This document shows, one piece after another, positions 29,306 to 38,872 of a DNA stretch of 64,000 nucleotides (position 1 is its first letter; each line of letters opens with the position of its first letter). A model generated the notes under the pieces. The model saw nothing but the letters and a program-made list of their open reading frames with translations, searched no databases and had not been told where the DNA came from. The translations under genes were made by a program, and so were the position numbers. Source of the stretch: Rhizobiales bacterium CCH3-A5 (GTDB lineage Bacteria > Pseudomonadota > Alphaproteobacteria > Rhizobiales > Beijerinckiaceae); contig LSIB01000190.1 of NCBI GenBank assembly GCA_001556025.1, positions 107,001 through 171,000 on the forward strand, in the 5' to 3' direction.

Positions 29306-30153
29306 TGGCCCCGCGTCCCGCCTGGAAGGGCTATCTCAAGCTCTCGCTGGTGTCCTGCGCCGTGGAGCTGACGAACACGACAGACCACAGCGAAAAGGTG
29401 TCGTTCCGCGTCATCAACCGCAAGACCGGCAACACGGTGAAGCGGCAATATGTCGATAGCGTCACGGGCAAGCCGGTCGCCGACGCGGACGAGGTCAAGG
29501 GATACGAAATAGGCGACGACGAGTATCTTCTGGTCGAGGAAGACGAGATCGACGCGGTCCAGATCGAATCCTCGCACACGCTGTCGATCGAGCACTTCGT
29601 CGACCGGGCCGACATCCCGCAGATCTATTTTGACACGCCCTATTACGTGACGCCCTCTGACGATGTCTCGGAGGAGGCCTTCGCCGTGATCCGGGAAGCG
29701 ATGGCGCGGCAGAGGAAGGCCGGCATTGCTCGCATCGTTCTGTACCGCCGCGAACGGCCGGTGATGATCGAGCCCTTTGACAAGGGCCTGCTGCTAACAA
29801 CGCTGCGTTACGACAAGACCGTGCGCAAGCCCGAGGAGATTTTCGACGGCCTCGGGCAGCCCAAACTCGACACAGAGCTTATCGACCTAGCGACTCACAT
29901 CATCGGAAAAAAGCAGGCGGCGTTCGATCCGTCGGGCTTCGAGGACCGCTACGCGCAGGCGCTGCTCGACCTCATCCAGGCCAAGCAGAAGGGCAGGAAG
30001 CCGCCCGTCGTGCAGGCGGCCGAGCGCCCGGCCAATGTGGTCAACCTGTTCGAAGCGCTGAAGAAAAGTCTTGCCGAGGATGGCGGCGACCAGCCGAAGG
30101 CGAAAAAGGCCCCCGCCCGCCAGCCGGCGGCCAAATCGCGCAAGAGCGCCTGA
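29305..30153 (+). CDS. ku: Non-homologous end-joining protein Ku
   Basis: The 282-residue bacterial Ku forms homodimeric rings on DNA ends and recruits LigD. The core begins RPAWKGYLKLSLVSCAVELTN; RVINRKTGNTVKRQYVDSVTGKPV, KGYEIGDDEYLLVEEDEI and HTLSIEHFVDRADIPQIYFDTPYYV are classic. The lysine/alanine-rich tail (residues about 260-282) resembles the basic extension that binds DNA or LigD. The start overlaps the upstream small gene, and ligD begins 12 bp after its stop. Confidence 0.96.
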   Translation: MAPRPAWKGYLKLSLVSCAVELTNTTDHSEKVSFRVINRKTGNTVKRQYVDSVTGKPVADADEVKGYEIGDDEYLLVEEDEIDAVQIESSHTLSIEHFVDRADIPQIYFDTPYYVTPSDDVSEEAFAVIREAMARQRKAGIARIVLYRRERPVMIEPFDKGLLLTTLRYDKTVRKPEEIFDGLGQPKLDTELIDLATHIIGKKQAAFDPSGFEDRYAQALLDLIQAKQKGRKPPVVQAAERPANVVNLFEALKKSLAEDGGDQPKAKKAPARQPAAKSRKSA

Positions 30154-30165
30154 CCCCGCTTCGCC

Positions 30166-32796
30166 ATGGCCGCCCTCGACCTCTACCGGGCCAAGCGGGA
30201 TTTTTCCCTCACAAAGGAGCCTCAGGGCGGCAGAGCGCCAAAGGCCGGTAAGGACGCCGCGATCGGCGGCGCTTTCGTCGTTCACAAGCACGCCGCGCGC
30301 CGCCTGCATTACGATCTACGCCTGGAGCATGACGGCGTGCTGTGGTCCTGGGCGGTGACGCGCGGGCCCAGCCTCGATCCCGACGAGAAGCGTCTTGCCG
30401 TCCATGTCGAGGACCATCCGCTCGAATACGGAGCTTTCGAGGGCACGATTCCGGAAGGGCAGTACGGCGCGGGATCGGTGATCATCTGGGACGAGGGCAT
30501 CTGGGTGCCTGAAGGCGACCCAGCGTTCGGCCTCGCCAAGGGCCATCTCTCCTTCATGCTGAAGGGCCACAAGCTTGCCGGCCAGTGGCATCTCGTCCGG
30601 CTGAAGCCGCGGAAGGGCGAGAAGCGCGACAACTGGCTGCTGATCAAGGTCGACGACGCTGCAGCGCAAAGCGACGAGGACATTCTGGAGAGTGCCCCGG
30701 ATTCGGTAAAATCGGGCTTGAGTGTCGAGGCAATCGGGCGCGGCGAAGCGCCTGATGCCAAAACCTGGGCAAGGACGAAGCGACCGGGAACGAACGGCCT
30801 GTCGGCTGCCAAGCCCGCCGCCGCGAAGCCCTCGCGAAGAAAAGCCAAGGTCGGCAAGGCGAAGACAGCTGCACTCGACCCGCTCCCGACCTTTGTCGAA
30901 CCTTGCCTGGCGACGCTGCAGGACAAGCCGCCAGCCGGAGAAAGCTGGTTGCACGAGGTCAAGTTCGATGGATACAGGCTCCAGGCGCGGATCGAGGACG
31001 GCAAGGCCAGGCTGCTGACGCGGTCGGGCCTCGACTGGACGGACCGCTTTGGGGCCACGCTGGCCGGGGCGCTCGGCGCTTTGCCCTGCGACACAGCGCT
31101 GCTAGACGGCGAGGTCGTGGCCATGAGCGAGAACGGCGTGTCGTCGTTCTCGGCGTTGCAGGAGGCGCTGTCGGACGGCAAGACCGGGCAGCTCGTCTTC
31201 TTCGGCTTCGATCTGCTGTATCTCGATGGGGAAGATCTGCGGCCCGAGCCGCTGCTCGCCCGCAAGGAGCGGCTTGAGCATCTCTTGCAGGCCGCCGGGA
31301 CGGAGAGTGCGCTTCGCTACAGCGAGCACTTCGTCGAGCCGGGCCAGACCATGCTGCGCCATGCCTGCCGGATGGGGCTCGAGGGCGTCATCTCGAAGCG
31401 CGCGGACACGCCCTATCGCAGCGGCCGCGGGCGCGACTGGGTCAAGTCGAAATGCACCCGGCGCCAGGAATTCGTCATCGCTGGCTATGTCCCCTCGAAG
31501 GGGTCGGGGCGCGAACTGGGCTCCATCGTCGCCGCCTATCACGAGCACGGCCGGCTCAGGCCCGCCGGTCGGGTCGGCACCGGCTTCACCCGCAAGAGCG
31601 CGGCCGCGCTGAAGGACAGGCTCGATCGGATCAAGGCGGCGAGCTCGGCTCTGGAAGGCGCGGCGGGGCGCGAGCGCGGCGTCGTCTGGGTCAGGCCGGA
31701 GCTGGTTGCCGAAATCGAGTTCCGCGCCTGGACGGCGTCGAAGACGCTGCGCCACGCGTCTTATCTCGGCCTGCGCGAGGACAAGCCGGCCGATGAAGTC
31801 GTGGCGGAAACGCCAGCCAAGGCTGAAAAGGCGCAAAGCAAGGCCAAGCCCGCTGACGCCGCCGATGCGGCGGCTGCGGCAAAACCGGCCAACAAGGCCA
31901 AGGCCAAGGCCAAAGCCAAAGCCAAAGCCAAAGCGAAGACCAGCGACCTGCCGTCTACCACGGTCAAGCTCAGCAACCCGACAAAGCCGCTCTGGCCCGA
32001 TGTCGGGCTGACCAAGCAAGGCCTGCTCGAGTACTATGCAACCGTCTGGCCGCTCATGCAGCCCTTCATCGTCGATCGGCCGCTCAGCCTCCTTCGGGCC
32101 CCCAATGGCACCGAGGGCCACACTTTCTTCCAAAAACATGCCGGGCCGGGCATGAACGAAGCGGTGCATCTCAAAAAGGACGTCGACGGCGAGGAACTGC
32201 TGTTCATCCGCGATTTCGACGGGCTGGCGGCTCTGGTCCAGCTCGGCACGGTCGAGATTCATCTCTGGGGCGCGACGATCGACGCCGTCGAAACGCCCGA
32301 CGAGATGATCTTTGATCTCGATCCCGATGCGGGCGTCTCGATCGAGGCTGTCCGCGAAGGCGCCCGCATCGTCCGAGACAGGCTTGCCGGGATCGGCTTC
32401 GACAGCGTCGTCAAGACCTCTGGCGGCAAGGGATTTCATGTCGTCGTGCCGCTAAAGCCAAAGGCCGACTGGGCACGCGTCAAGACGTTCGCGCGTGATT
32501 TCGCCAAGGCGCTGGAACAGAGCGAGCCAAAGCGCTACACCGCGACGCTGTCGAAAAACGCTCGAAAAGGCCGCATATTCATCGACTATCTCCGCAACGG
32601 CCGGGGCGCGACTGCGATTGCACCCTATTCGACCCGCGCGCGGCCAGCGGCGTCGATCGCGATGCCGATCGAATGGACCGATCTGGACGAGGCCATGCCC
32701 AATGCCATGACCGCCAAGGCCGTCATCGCGGACGGGCCGCCCGATGCGGTCTGGCGGGATTTCTGGAAGGGAGCGCGCGCGCTGACCGGCAAATAG
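30166..32796 (+). CDS. ligD: Multi-domain ATP-dependent DNA ligase LigD
   Basis: The 876-residue end-joining enzyme has three activities in the order phosphoesterase-ligase-polymerase. The 3'-phosphoesterase domain (residues about 20-180) shows FVVHKHAARRLHYDLRLEHDG. The ligase domain (about 240-540) shows EVKFDGYRLQARI with the adenylated lysine and GLEGVISKRADTPYRSGRG. The primase-polymerase domain (about 600-876) shows MIFDLDPDAGV with catalytic aspartates and TSGGKGFHVVVPL. A lysine/alanine linker built from a 6-bp tandem repeat joins ligase and polymerase. The order PE-LIG-POL is the Pseudomonas/rhizobial type. Confidence 0.96.
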   Translation: MAALDLYRAKRDFSLTKEPQGGRAPKAGKDAAIGGAFVVHKHAARRLHYDLRLEHDGVLWSWAVTRGPSLDPDEKRLAVHVEDHPLEYGAFEGTIPEGQYGAGSVIIWDEGIWVPEGDPAFGLAKGHLSFMLKGHKLAGQWHLVRLKPRKGEKRDNWLLIKVDDAAAQSDEDILESAPDSVKSGLSVEAIGRGEAPDAKTWARTKRPGTNGLSAAKPAAAKPSRRKAKVGKAKTAALDPLPTFVEPCLATLQDKPPAGESWLHEVKFDGYRLQARIEDGKARLLTRSGLDWTDRFGATLAGALGALPCDTALLDGEVVAMSENGVSSFSALQEALSDGKTGQLVFFGFDLLYLDGEDLRPEPLLARKERLEHLLQAAGTESALRYSEHFVEPGQTMLRHACRMGLEGVISKRADTPYRSGRGRDWVKSKCTRRQEFVIAGYVPSKGSGRELGSIVAAYHEHGRLRPAGRVGTGFTRKSAAALKDRLDRIKAASSALEGAAGRERGVVWVRPELVAEIEFRAWTASKTLRHASYLGLREDKPADEVVAETPAKAEKAQSKAKPADAADAAAAAKPANKAKAKAKAKAKAKAKTSDLPSTTVKLSNPTKPLWPDVGLTKQGLLEYYATVWPLMQPFIVDRPLSLLRAPNGTEGHTFFQKHAGPGMNEAVHLKKDVDGEELLFIRDFDGLAALVQLGTVEIHLWGATIDAVETPDEMIFDLDPDAGVSIEAVREGARIVRDRLAGIGFDSVVKTSGGKGFHVVVPLKPKADWARVKTFARDFAKALEQSEPKRYTATLSKNARKGRIFIDYLRNGRGATAIAPYSTRARPAASIAMPIEWTDLDEAMPNAMTAKAVIADGPPDAVWRDFWKGARALTGK
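31888..31937 (+). repeat. 6-bp tandem repeat in the LigD linker
   Basis: About eight units of the AARGCC type (AAGGCC then AAAGCC) encode alternating Lys-Ala between the ligase and polymerase domains. The unit number may vary between strains by slippage in steps of two residues without loss of frame. Confidence 0.8.
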
Positions 32797-32804
32797 TGCT
32801 CCCG

Positions 32805-33197
32805 TCAGTGCAGCACCTTCTTCACATAGGGCGAATCGAGCGGAAACAGCGGCACCGCCACGTCGAACACCGTGCCGTCCTCGGCCATCATCGCATAGAA
32901 GCCGCGCATGGAGCCGTCCGGCGTCATCAGCGGGCAGCCCGAGGTGTAGCTGAAGCTCTCGCCCGGCCGCAGCACCGGCTGCTGGCCGATCACGCCCTCG
33001 CCGCGCACCTCATGGACCTCGCCGCGGCCGTCGGTGATGAACCAGTGCCGCGTCTTCAATTGGACCGTGCGGTCCGACAGGTTCACGATCTCGATGGTGT
33101 AGGCCCAGAAATAGCGGCCCTGCGCATGCGAGGATTCGCCGTCCATGAAGCGCGGAGAGGCGGTCACGCGCACCCCATGCGTCTCCTCCTGATACAT
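32805..33197 (-). CDS. apaG: ApaG protein
   Basis: The 130-residue protein has the fibronectin-like ApaG fold, associated with ApaH and divalent cation effects; its biochemical role is unclear. FWAYTIEIVNLSDRTVQLKTRHWFITD, GEVHEVRGEGVIGQQPVLRPGESF and YTSGCPLMTPDGSMRGFY are diagnostic. The ATG at 33197 gives MYQEETHGVRVTASPRF; longer upstream readings lack similarity. apaH and rsmA, frequent partners elsewhere, are not adjacent here. It converges with ligD, 8 bp apart. Confidence 0.95.
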   Translation of the reverse strand: MYQEETHGVRVTASPRFMDGESSHAQGRYFWAYTIEIVNLSDRTVQLKTRHWFITDGRGEVHEVRGEGVIGQQPVLRPGESFSYTSGCPLMTPDGSMRGFYAMMAEDGTVFDVAVPLFPLDSPYVKKVLH

Positions 33198-33296
33198 GCG
33201 AAGGCCTCCTCGTCGCCGCGCCGTGCCGGACGATCTGTTATGGTCGCCCGCAACGCGCGGTTCAATCCTGCCGCGCCGCATTCGGGACAAGCACGC

Positions 33297-33902
33297 ATGT
33301 TCGACGGCCGCCTGCGCGCCATCATCGACCCGCCGCTCGACGCCGCCGGCCGGGCGCTCGCACGGCGCGGGCTGTCGGCCGACCATGTCACGCTGGGGGG
33401 CCTCGCGCTCGGCCTGGGCTGCGCGCTTGCCGTCTGCCTCGGGCACGATCTTGCCGCGCTTGTGCTGCTCGCCGCCTCGCGCCTGTTCGACGGGCTCGAC
33501 GGAGCCGTGGCGCGCGCCACGAAGCCGAGCGATCGCGGCGGCTTTCTCGACATCGCCTGCGATTTCCTCTTCTACGGCGCGGTGCCGCTGGCGTTTGCCC
33601 TGCGCGAGCCCGCCGCCAACGCCCTGCCGGCGGCCGTCCTGCTCTTCGCTTTCTACGTCAACGGCGCGACCTTCCTCGCCTTCGCCGTGATGGCGGCCAA
33701 GCGCGGGCTCGAGACGACGCAGCGCGGCGTCAAGTCGCTCTACTTCACAGCCGGCCTCGCGGAGGGAGCCGAGACGATCGCCTGCTTTGCAGCGATGATG
33801 CTGTGGCCAAGCTCGTTTCCGGTGCTGGCGCTCGCCTTTGCCGCATTGACGCTGGTAACGGCGCTCGGCCGGGTGATTCTCGCGTGGACAACGTTTGATT
33901 GA
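33297..33902 (+). CDS. CDP-alcohol phosphatidyltransferase family membrane protein
   Basis: The 201-residue membrane protein carries the family signature DG-x2-AR-x7-G-x3-D-x3-D, seen from DGAVARATK to GFLDIACD. This places the metal-binding aspartates in a CDP-lipid transferase such as phosphatidylglycerophosphate or phosphatidylcholine synthase. Six or so hydrophobic helices are visible. The alcohol acceptor cannot be assigned. The ATG at 33297 is chosen; an ATG at 33240 would add 19 residues. It is divergent from apaG. Confidence 0.85.
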   Translation: MFDGRLRAIIDPPLDAAGRALARRGLSADHVTLGGLALGLGCALAVCLGHDLAALVLLAASRLFDGLDGAVARATKPSDRGGFLDIACDFLFYGAVPLAFALREPAANALPAAVLLFAFYVNGATFLAFAVMAAKRGLETTQRGVKSLYFTAGLAEGAETIACFAAMMLWPSSFPVLALAFAALTLVTALGRVILAWTTFD

Positions 33903-33959
33903 GGCCAATATCGGGGCAGTGGACGGCCTCATCCACGCGAAACGTGCTACTATCTCCTT

Positions 33960-35132
33960 ATGTCACAATCTTCCGAAATGTTGGCTGAGCTGCCGGAGAC
34001 TGCTCTTGGTGTAAAAGGGCCGTCTGGGGTTTTGCCGAGACAAGACATTCGTCGCCTCGTGCAGCGAGGGATGATCCGCTCAAGCGACGAGCCGATCAAG
34101 GAAACCCAATTCCAGCCAGCGAGCCTCGATCTTCGCTTAGGCAGCCGAGCATACCGCGTAAGAGCCAGCTTTCTGCCAGGTCTCGACAAGACGGTCGGGC
34201 AGGCCCTCCAGGGTCTGACGCAGGATGTGATTTCGCTTGAAGGGAATGGAGCGGTTCTAGAGAAGAACTGTGTTTATGTTGTCGAGCTCCAAGAAGCGCT
34301 TGATAAAGTGCCGCCGACCATTTCAGCGTTCGCAAATCCCAAAAGTTCTACTGGCCGGATCGATGTGTTTACACGGTTAATAGCCGATCGTTCCGAAGTC
34401 TTCGATACCATAATTGGTGGATACTCGGGGCGTCTCTACGCAGAAATCTCGCCGTCTAGTTTCTCCATCAGGGCTCGAAAAGGTAGTCGCCTCAACCAAA
34501 TTCGATTTCGGCGCAGGAATAGTGCGCAGGACGAAGCGGTTGGATTTCGCTTGTCGGACAAAGATCTTGAAAAAGTCCATGAGAAAACGCCTATCGTTGA
34601 TGGCGATGCAACGATCCGGAATGGGCTAATATTTCGGATCAACCTTGCTGGCGCGTTTGAAGGAGATCTGATTGGGTTTCAGGCCCAGCGCTTCACCGAC
34701 GTCATCGACGTCGACAAGATCGCTGGCTACGAAATCGACGATTTCTGGACGCCAATCCGCGCGCGGCGCGACAAACGCCTGATCCTCGACCCGCACCAGT
34801 TCTACATCCTGGCCTCCAAGGAAAAGCTGCATATTCCGCCGGGCTTTGCAGCAGAAATGGCCCCCATTGACCCGACCATGGGCGAGTTCCGCGTCCATTA
34901 TGCCGGCTTCTTCGATCCCGGCTTCGGCGTCGGGGCCGATGGCGCGCCGGGTTCGCGCGGCGTGCTCGAGGTCCGCAGTCACGAAGTGCCGTTCCTGCTG
35001 GAGGACGGCCAGGTCGTCGGCCGCCTCGCCTTCGAGAAGATGGCGGCCGAACCCGACGCGCTCTACGGCCAGATCGGCACCTCGAATTATCAAGGCCAGG
35101 CGCTCAAGCTGTCGAAGCATTTCCGGGATTGA
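33960..35132 (+). CDS. dcd: 2'-deoxycytidine 5'-triphosphate deaminase (Dcd/dUTPase-fold, double-domain form)
   Basis: The 390-residue protein of the dCTP deaminase/dUTPase superfamily makes dUTP for thymidylate synthesis. The N-terminal part shows GVLPRQDIRRLV, QFQPASLDLRLGSRAYRV and NPKSSTGRIDVFTRLIADRSEVFDTI, with trimer and substrate-site residues. The C-terminal part shows GFAAEMAPIDPTMGEFRVHYAGFFDPGFG and LEVRSHEVPFLLEDGQVVGRLAFEKM. The length fits the fused two-domain rhizobial form. Composition is odd: sampled 60-base rows in the first ~700 bp are 45-53% G+C, while those after about 34,680 are 63-67%, like the neighbours. Confidence 0.9.
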   Translation: MSQSSEMLAELPETALGVKGPSGVLPRQDIRRLVQRGMIRSSDEPIKETQFQPASLDLRLGSRAYRVRASFLPGLDKTVGQALQGLTQDVISLEGNGAVLEKNCVYVVELQEALDKVPPTISAFANPKSSTGRIDVFTRLIADRSEVFDTIIGGYSGRLYAEISPSSFSIRARKGSRLNQIRFRRRNSAQDEAVGFRLSDKDLEKVHEKTPIVDGDATIRNGLIFRINLAGAFEGDLIGFQAQRFTDVIDVDKIAGYEIDDFWTPIRARRDKRLILDPHQFYILASKEKLHIPPGFAAEMAPIDPTMGEFRVHYAGFFDPGFGVGADGAPGSRGVLEVRSHEVPFLLEDGQVVGRLAFEKMAAEPDALYGQIGTSNYQGQALKLSKHFRD

Positions 35133-35185
35133 ACGGTCACGCGCTCTCGCGCAGCACGGCCTTTATTGCACTGCAATCAAGGCGC

Positions 35186-35311
35186 ATGATCGGTCTTATG
35201 ACGATCTATCACTATGGCGGCCTCGTTGCCGTTCCCGCGCTGGTCGCGGTCTATTTCGCCGCCATCCGCTGGGCGACGCGCACCCACGAACTTGCGCCGC
35301 GACGTCGCTGA
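35186..35311 (+). CDS. Possible small membrane protein
   Basis: A 41-residue frame beginning MIGLMTIYHYGGLVAVPALVAVYFAAIRWATR has one clear transmembrane helix and a basic tail. It follows dcd by 53 bp on the same strand; a second ATG lies at 35198. No family is recognised. It could be a real single-span protein or a chance frame. Confidence 0.35.
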   Translation: MIGLMTIYHYGGLVAVPALVAVYFAAIRWATRTHELAPRRR

Positions 35312-35323
35312 CGATCGAGGCGC

Positions 35324-35644
35324 TCAGCGCACGTCGATGACGTCGCCGTCGCGCGAAATGATCACGCGAATCTCGTCGCCATTGCGATCGAGGCCGCTGA
35401 TGCGCCAGCCGCGCGGCGTCTCGCGCACGCGCTCGACCTCTTCCACGCCCTGTCTGCGCGCGATCCGCACCGCCTCGCGCTCCGAAATCCCGTCAAAACG
35501 AGGGCGGGGCGCGTAGCGTTCGGGACCGGGATCGATGCGCAGACCGCCCGGCCCGAACTCGATGCCCTGGGCCTGCGCCGCGCCGGACATCATGAGGATG
35601 GCGAGGCCGGCGAAGGCGATGCGGTTGAAGGGCAGCTTGGACAT
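35324..35644 (-). CDS. Small periplasmic protein with PepSY-like C-terminus
   Basis: The 106-residue protein has a signal peptide MSKLPFNRIAFAGLAILMMSGAAQAQ with cleavage after AQA. The mature part has a proline-rich segment and then ISEREAVRIARRQGVEEVERVRETPRGWRISGLDRNGDEIRVIISRDGDVIDV. This alternating pattern resembles PepSY domains, which can inhibit proteases or bind envelope partners. The role is unknown. No operon partner is evident. Confidence 0.75.
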   Translation of the reverse strand: MSKLPFNRIAFAGLAILMMSGAAQAQGIEFGPGGLRIDPGPERYAPRPRFDGISEREAVRIARRQGVEEVERVRETPRGWRISGLDRNGDEIRVIISRDGDVIDVR

Positions 35645-35843
35645 CGCGGGCCTCGTCGATTCGGGGTGTCGTATCATGATTTCAGCGCGTCTCGAAATCA
35701 TGGCGGCCTGATGGCCTGTCGCGCATTCTCGGCCTGGTGCGCATGAAATTGTTTGGTGGATGACAGGTCGCGGCGAAGCCGTTATGCATGGGCCCGCATC
35801 GGCGCGACAGTCTTCGAGGCTGGGCATTGGCGTTGGGCCGGAT

Positions 35844-35918
35844 GCGGGCGTAGTTCAGTGGTAGAACGTCAGCTTCCCAAGCTGAATGTCGTCGGTTCGA
35901 TCCCGATCGCCCGCTCCA
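35844..35918 (+). tRNA. tRNA-Gly (anticodon CCC)
   Basis: A full cloverleaf: acceptor GCGGGCG pairs with CGCCCGC, the D-loop contains AGTTCAGTGGTAGAAC, the anticodon stem is TCAGC/GCTGA around TTCCCAA, and the T-arm contains GGTTCGATCC. The anticodon CCC reads the glycine codon GGG. CCA (35916-35918) is encoded. Confidence 0.95.
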
Positions 35919-35971
35919 AATCCCGCGATCACAAGTGGCTGGCGCGTTATGTCTCGCGCCGCACGAGACTC

Positions 35972-37180
35972 TCAGCCGGTGCGTTCGGCGATCGCGGTTC
36001 CCGCCGCCCAGCCCGACGACCACGCCCATTGAAAATTATAGCCGCCGAGCCAGCCCGTGACATCGACCACTTCGCCGATGAAATACAGGCCATCGACGGC
36101 CCTGGCCTCCATCGTCCGCGAGTTCAGGCAAGATGTGTCGACGCCACCTAGCGTCACCTCGGCGGTTCGGTATCCTTCCGAGCCGATGGGCATGACGTCC
36201 CAGCCCTGAATGGCGGCGGCGATCGCCGCCAGCGCCCTGTCGCCGGCGTCGCCGATTGGTCCGGCCCAGCCATGGGCATCCGCGAGATAGCTCGCCAATC
36301 GCTTTGGCAGGACATCGCCAAGCGTATTGGAGATGCTTCTGCGGCCGTTCGCCTGCCTTAAGGCGCGAAATTCGGCGAACAGGTCGCGCGCGGGCAGAAA
36401 CGCGATCCTGATCGACGCCTTCTCGCGCCAGTAGGATGAAATCTGCAGGATCGCGGGTCCAGACAACCCGCGATGCGTGAACAGCAGCGCCTCGTCGAAC
36501 CGGGCCTTGCCGCACGAGACGCTGGCGTCCGCAGCGACGCCGGCCAGCTCGCGAAACCCGACAAGGACATCTTCGCCGAAGGTCAGCGGCACCAGCGCCG
36601 GGCGCGTATCCGTCACCGCCAGACCGAACTGGCCGGCAATCTGATAGCCGAGGCCGGACGCTCCCATCTTCGGAATGGATTTTCCACCGGACGCGACGAC
36701 AAAATGCCGGCAGCGAAGCTGCGCGGCCCCATCGCCGCCAAGCGTGACCGCAAAGCCGTCATCGCTGCGCTCGAGCCCGTCCATGGTGGTTGCGAGGCGC
36801 AATTCGCAGCCCGCCTGCGCCATCTCGTCGGTCAGCATGGCGATGATGTCTTTGGCGGAGCTGTCGCAGAAAAGCTGCCCCAGCGTCTTCTCGTGATAGG
36901 CGATGCCGTGCTTCTCGACCAAAGCCACGAAATCATGCTGCGTGTATCGGCCCAGCGCCGACTTCGCGAAATGCGGATTGCCGGAGAGAAAGTTGGCAGC
37001 GCTCGTGCCGAGATTGGTGAAGTTGCAGCGGCCCCCGCCGGAGATGCGGATCTTCTCGCCCGGCGCGCGGGCATGATCGACGATCAGGACACGCCCGCCG
37101 CGCGATGCGGCATGGATCGCGCACATCATGCCGGCGGCCCCGGCGCCCAAAATCACTGTGTCGAAACGCGCGATCGACAT
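35972..37180 (-). CDS. YhiN/HI0933-family FAD-dependent oxidoreductase
   Basis: The 402-residue flavoprotein has VILGAGAAGMMCAIHAASRG (FAD dinucleotide fold) and SGGGRCNFTNLG, the hallmark of the HI0933/BaiN-like family, plus the C-terminal VDVTGWLGGYNFQWAWSSGWAAG that closes the FAD site. The substrate is unknown; relatives include 3-dehydro-bile-acid reductases, but no such role should be assumed here. The ATG at 37180 gives MSIARFDTVILGAG. It is divergent from selO. Confidence 0.92.
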   Translation of the reverse strand: MSIARFDTVILGAGAAGMMCAIHAASRGGRVLIVDHARAPGEKIRISGGGRCNFTNLGTSAANFLSGNPHFAKSALGRYTQHDFVALVEKHGIAYHEKTLGQLFCDSSAKDIIAMLTDEMAQAGCELRLATTMDGLERSDDGFAVTLGGDGAAQLRCRHFVVASGGKSIPKMGASGLGYQIAGQFGLAVTDTRPALVPLTFGEDVLVGFRELAGVAADASVSCGKARFDEALLFTHRGLSGPAILQISSYWREKASIRIAFLPARDLFAEFRALRQANGRRSISNTLGDVLPKRLASYLADAHGWAGPIGDAGDRALAAIAAAIQGWDVMPIGSEGYRTAEVTLGGVDTSCLNSRTMEARAVDGLYFIGEVVDVTGWLGGYNFQWAWSSGWAAGTAIAERTG

Positions 37181-37350
37181 CGAATGTGGCTGGCCCCTGA
37201 ACGGTTCTGACGGCGATTGCGCAGCGTCGCGGATAAGAGGCGACACATGCGGCCCCGGGTAGATGATCTACGCCCGTCCATCAACCGACGGGAATGCTGC
37301 TGAGCCTTGCGCCTCTTTCGCGCCCTGACGCCAAAGCCTATCTAACTGCG

Positions 37351-38811
37351 ATGATCTCGCCCTCCTTCGACAACTCCTATGCCCGCTTGCCCGCGCGGTT
37401 CTTCGCCAGCGTCGAGCCCGGCCCGGTCCGGGCTCCGCGCCTGATCAAGGTCAACGAGGCGCTCGCCCGCGAACTCGGCTTCGATCAGGACTGGCTGTCC
37501 TCTCCGCAGGGCGTCGCCATGCTGGCGGGCAACCAGATCGTCGAGGGGGCCGAGCCGATCGCGGCGGCCTATGCCGGGCATCAGTTCGGCGGGTTCAGCC
37601 CGCAGCTCGGCGATGGCCGCGCGCTGCTGCTCGGCGAGGTGATCGACCGCAGCGGCCGCCGCCGCGATATCCAGCTCAAGGGCTCCGGGCCGACGCCCTT
37701 TTCGCGTCGCGGCGATGGCCGCGCGGCACTGGGGCCTGTCCTGCGCGAATACATCGTCAGTGAAGCGATGGCCGCGCTCGGCGTGCCCAGCACCCGCGCG
37801 CTTGCCGCGGTCGCGACCGGCGAGCCCGTCCGGCGCGAGACGCTGCTGCCAGGCGCGGTGCTGACCCGCGTGGCGGCAAGCCATATCCGGATCGGCACCT
37901 TCCAGTATTTCGCGGCGCGCGGCGATGTCGCGGCCCTGCGCCTGCTCGCCGACCATGTGATCGCCCGCCACTATCCGCAAGCCGCCGAAAGCGATGCGCC
38001 CTGTCTGGCCTTGCTCGATGCCGTGATCGCGGCGCAAGCCGCTCTCGTCGCGCGCTGGATGCAGATCGGCTTCATCCACGGCGTCATGAACACCGACAAC
38101 ATGTCGATCGCCGGCGAGACGCTCGACTACGGCCCTTGCGCCTTCATGGATGCCTATGATCCGGCGACCGTGTTCAGCGCCATCGACGTGCATGGCCGCT
38201 ACGCCTACGGCAACCAGCCGCCGATCGCGCGCTGGAACCTGACGCGTTTCGCCGAGGCCCTGCTGCCGCTGCTGGCCGACGATGTCGACAGGGCGGTCGC
38301 GCTGGCGCAGCAGGCGCTGGACGGGTTTGACGGGCTGTTCCAGCCGGCCCTGCTCGGCGGCTTTCGCCGCAAGCTTGGGCTGCTGGACGAAGAGGATGCG
38401 GACGCGCCGCTGATCAACGGCCTGCTCGACATCATGAAGCGCGGCCGGGCCGATTTCACGCTGGTGTTCCGGCGGCTGGGCGAGGGCGACATCTCCGCCT
38501 GCCGCGCCCTGTTCGACAATCCAGCCGAGTTCGATGGCTGGGAGAGCCAATGGCGCGCCCGCCTCGCTCGCGAGGCAACCTCGCCGGCCGCGCGCCAGGC
38601 GGCCATGATGCGCGTGAACCCGCTCTACATCCCGCGCAACCATCGCGTCGAGGCCGTGATCGAGGCCGCCGTGGAACGCCAGGATTTTGCTCCTTTCGAG
38701 GATTTGCTCGCGGTTCTCGCTCGACCCTATGACGAGCAGCCCGGGCGTGAAGACTATGCGCTGCCGCCGGCCCCGCATGAACGCGTGCTGGCGACATTCT
38801 GCGGAACGTGA
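37351..38811 (+). CDS. selO: Protein adenylyltransferase SelO (YdiU)
   Basis: The 486-residue pseudokinase-fold enzyme transfers AMP from ATP to Ser, Thr or Tyr residues and is linked to redox homeostasis. Seen are [18 protein letters not shown] at the N-terminus, [53 protein letters not shown], and [25 protein letters not shown] with the metal-binding Asn and Asp. The ATG at 37351 gives the standard N-terminus. Unlike the eukaryotic form, no C-terminal selenocysteine context is visible; the protein ends CGT. Confidence 0.96.
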   Translation: MISPSFDNSYARLPARFFASVEPGPVRAPRLIKVNEALARELGFDQDWLSSPQGVAMLAGNQIVEGAEPIAAAYAGHQFGGFSPQLGDGRALLLGEVIDRSGRRRDIQLKGSGPTPFSRRGDGRAALGPVLREYIVSEAMAALGVPSTRALAAVATGEPVRRETLLPGAVLTRVAASHIRIGTFQYFAARGDVAALRLLADHVIARHYPQAAESDAPCLALLDAVIAAQAALVARWMQIGFIHGVMNTDNMSIAGETLDYGPCAFMDAYDPATVFSAIDVHGRYAYGNQPPIARWNLTRFAEALLPLLADDVDRAVALAQQALDGFDGLFQPALLGGFRRKLGLLDEEDADAPLINGLLDIMKRGRADFTLVFRRLGEGDISACRALFDNPAEFDGWESQWRARLAREATSPAARQAAMMRVNPLYIPRNHRVEAVIEAAVERQDFAPFEDLLAVLARPYDEQPGREDYALPPAPHERVLATFCGT

Positions 38812-38872
38812 AGATGTCCTGCGGCAAGACCGGCGCTTTCGGTGCGCGGGCTTGCCCGCTATGCTGGCCACC

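Noticed and set aside
33937..33952. CACGCGAAACGTG region before dcd as a parS site
   Set aside because: It lacks the palindromic TTCACGTGAA core and matches parS only on one side.
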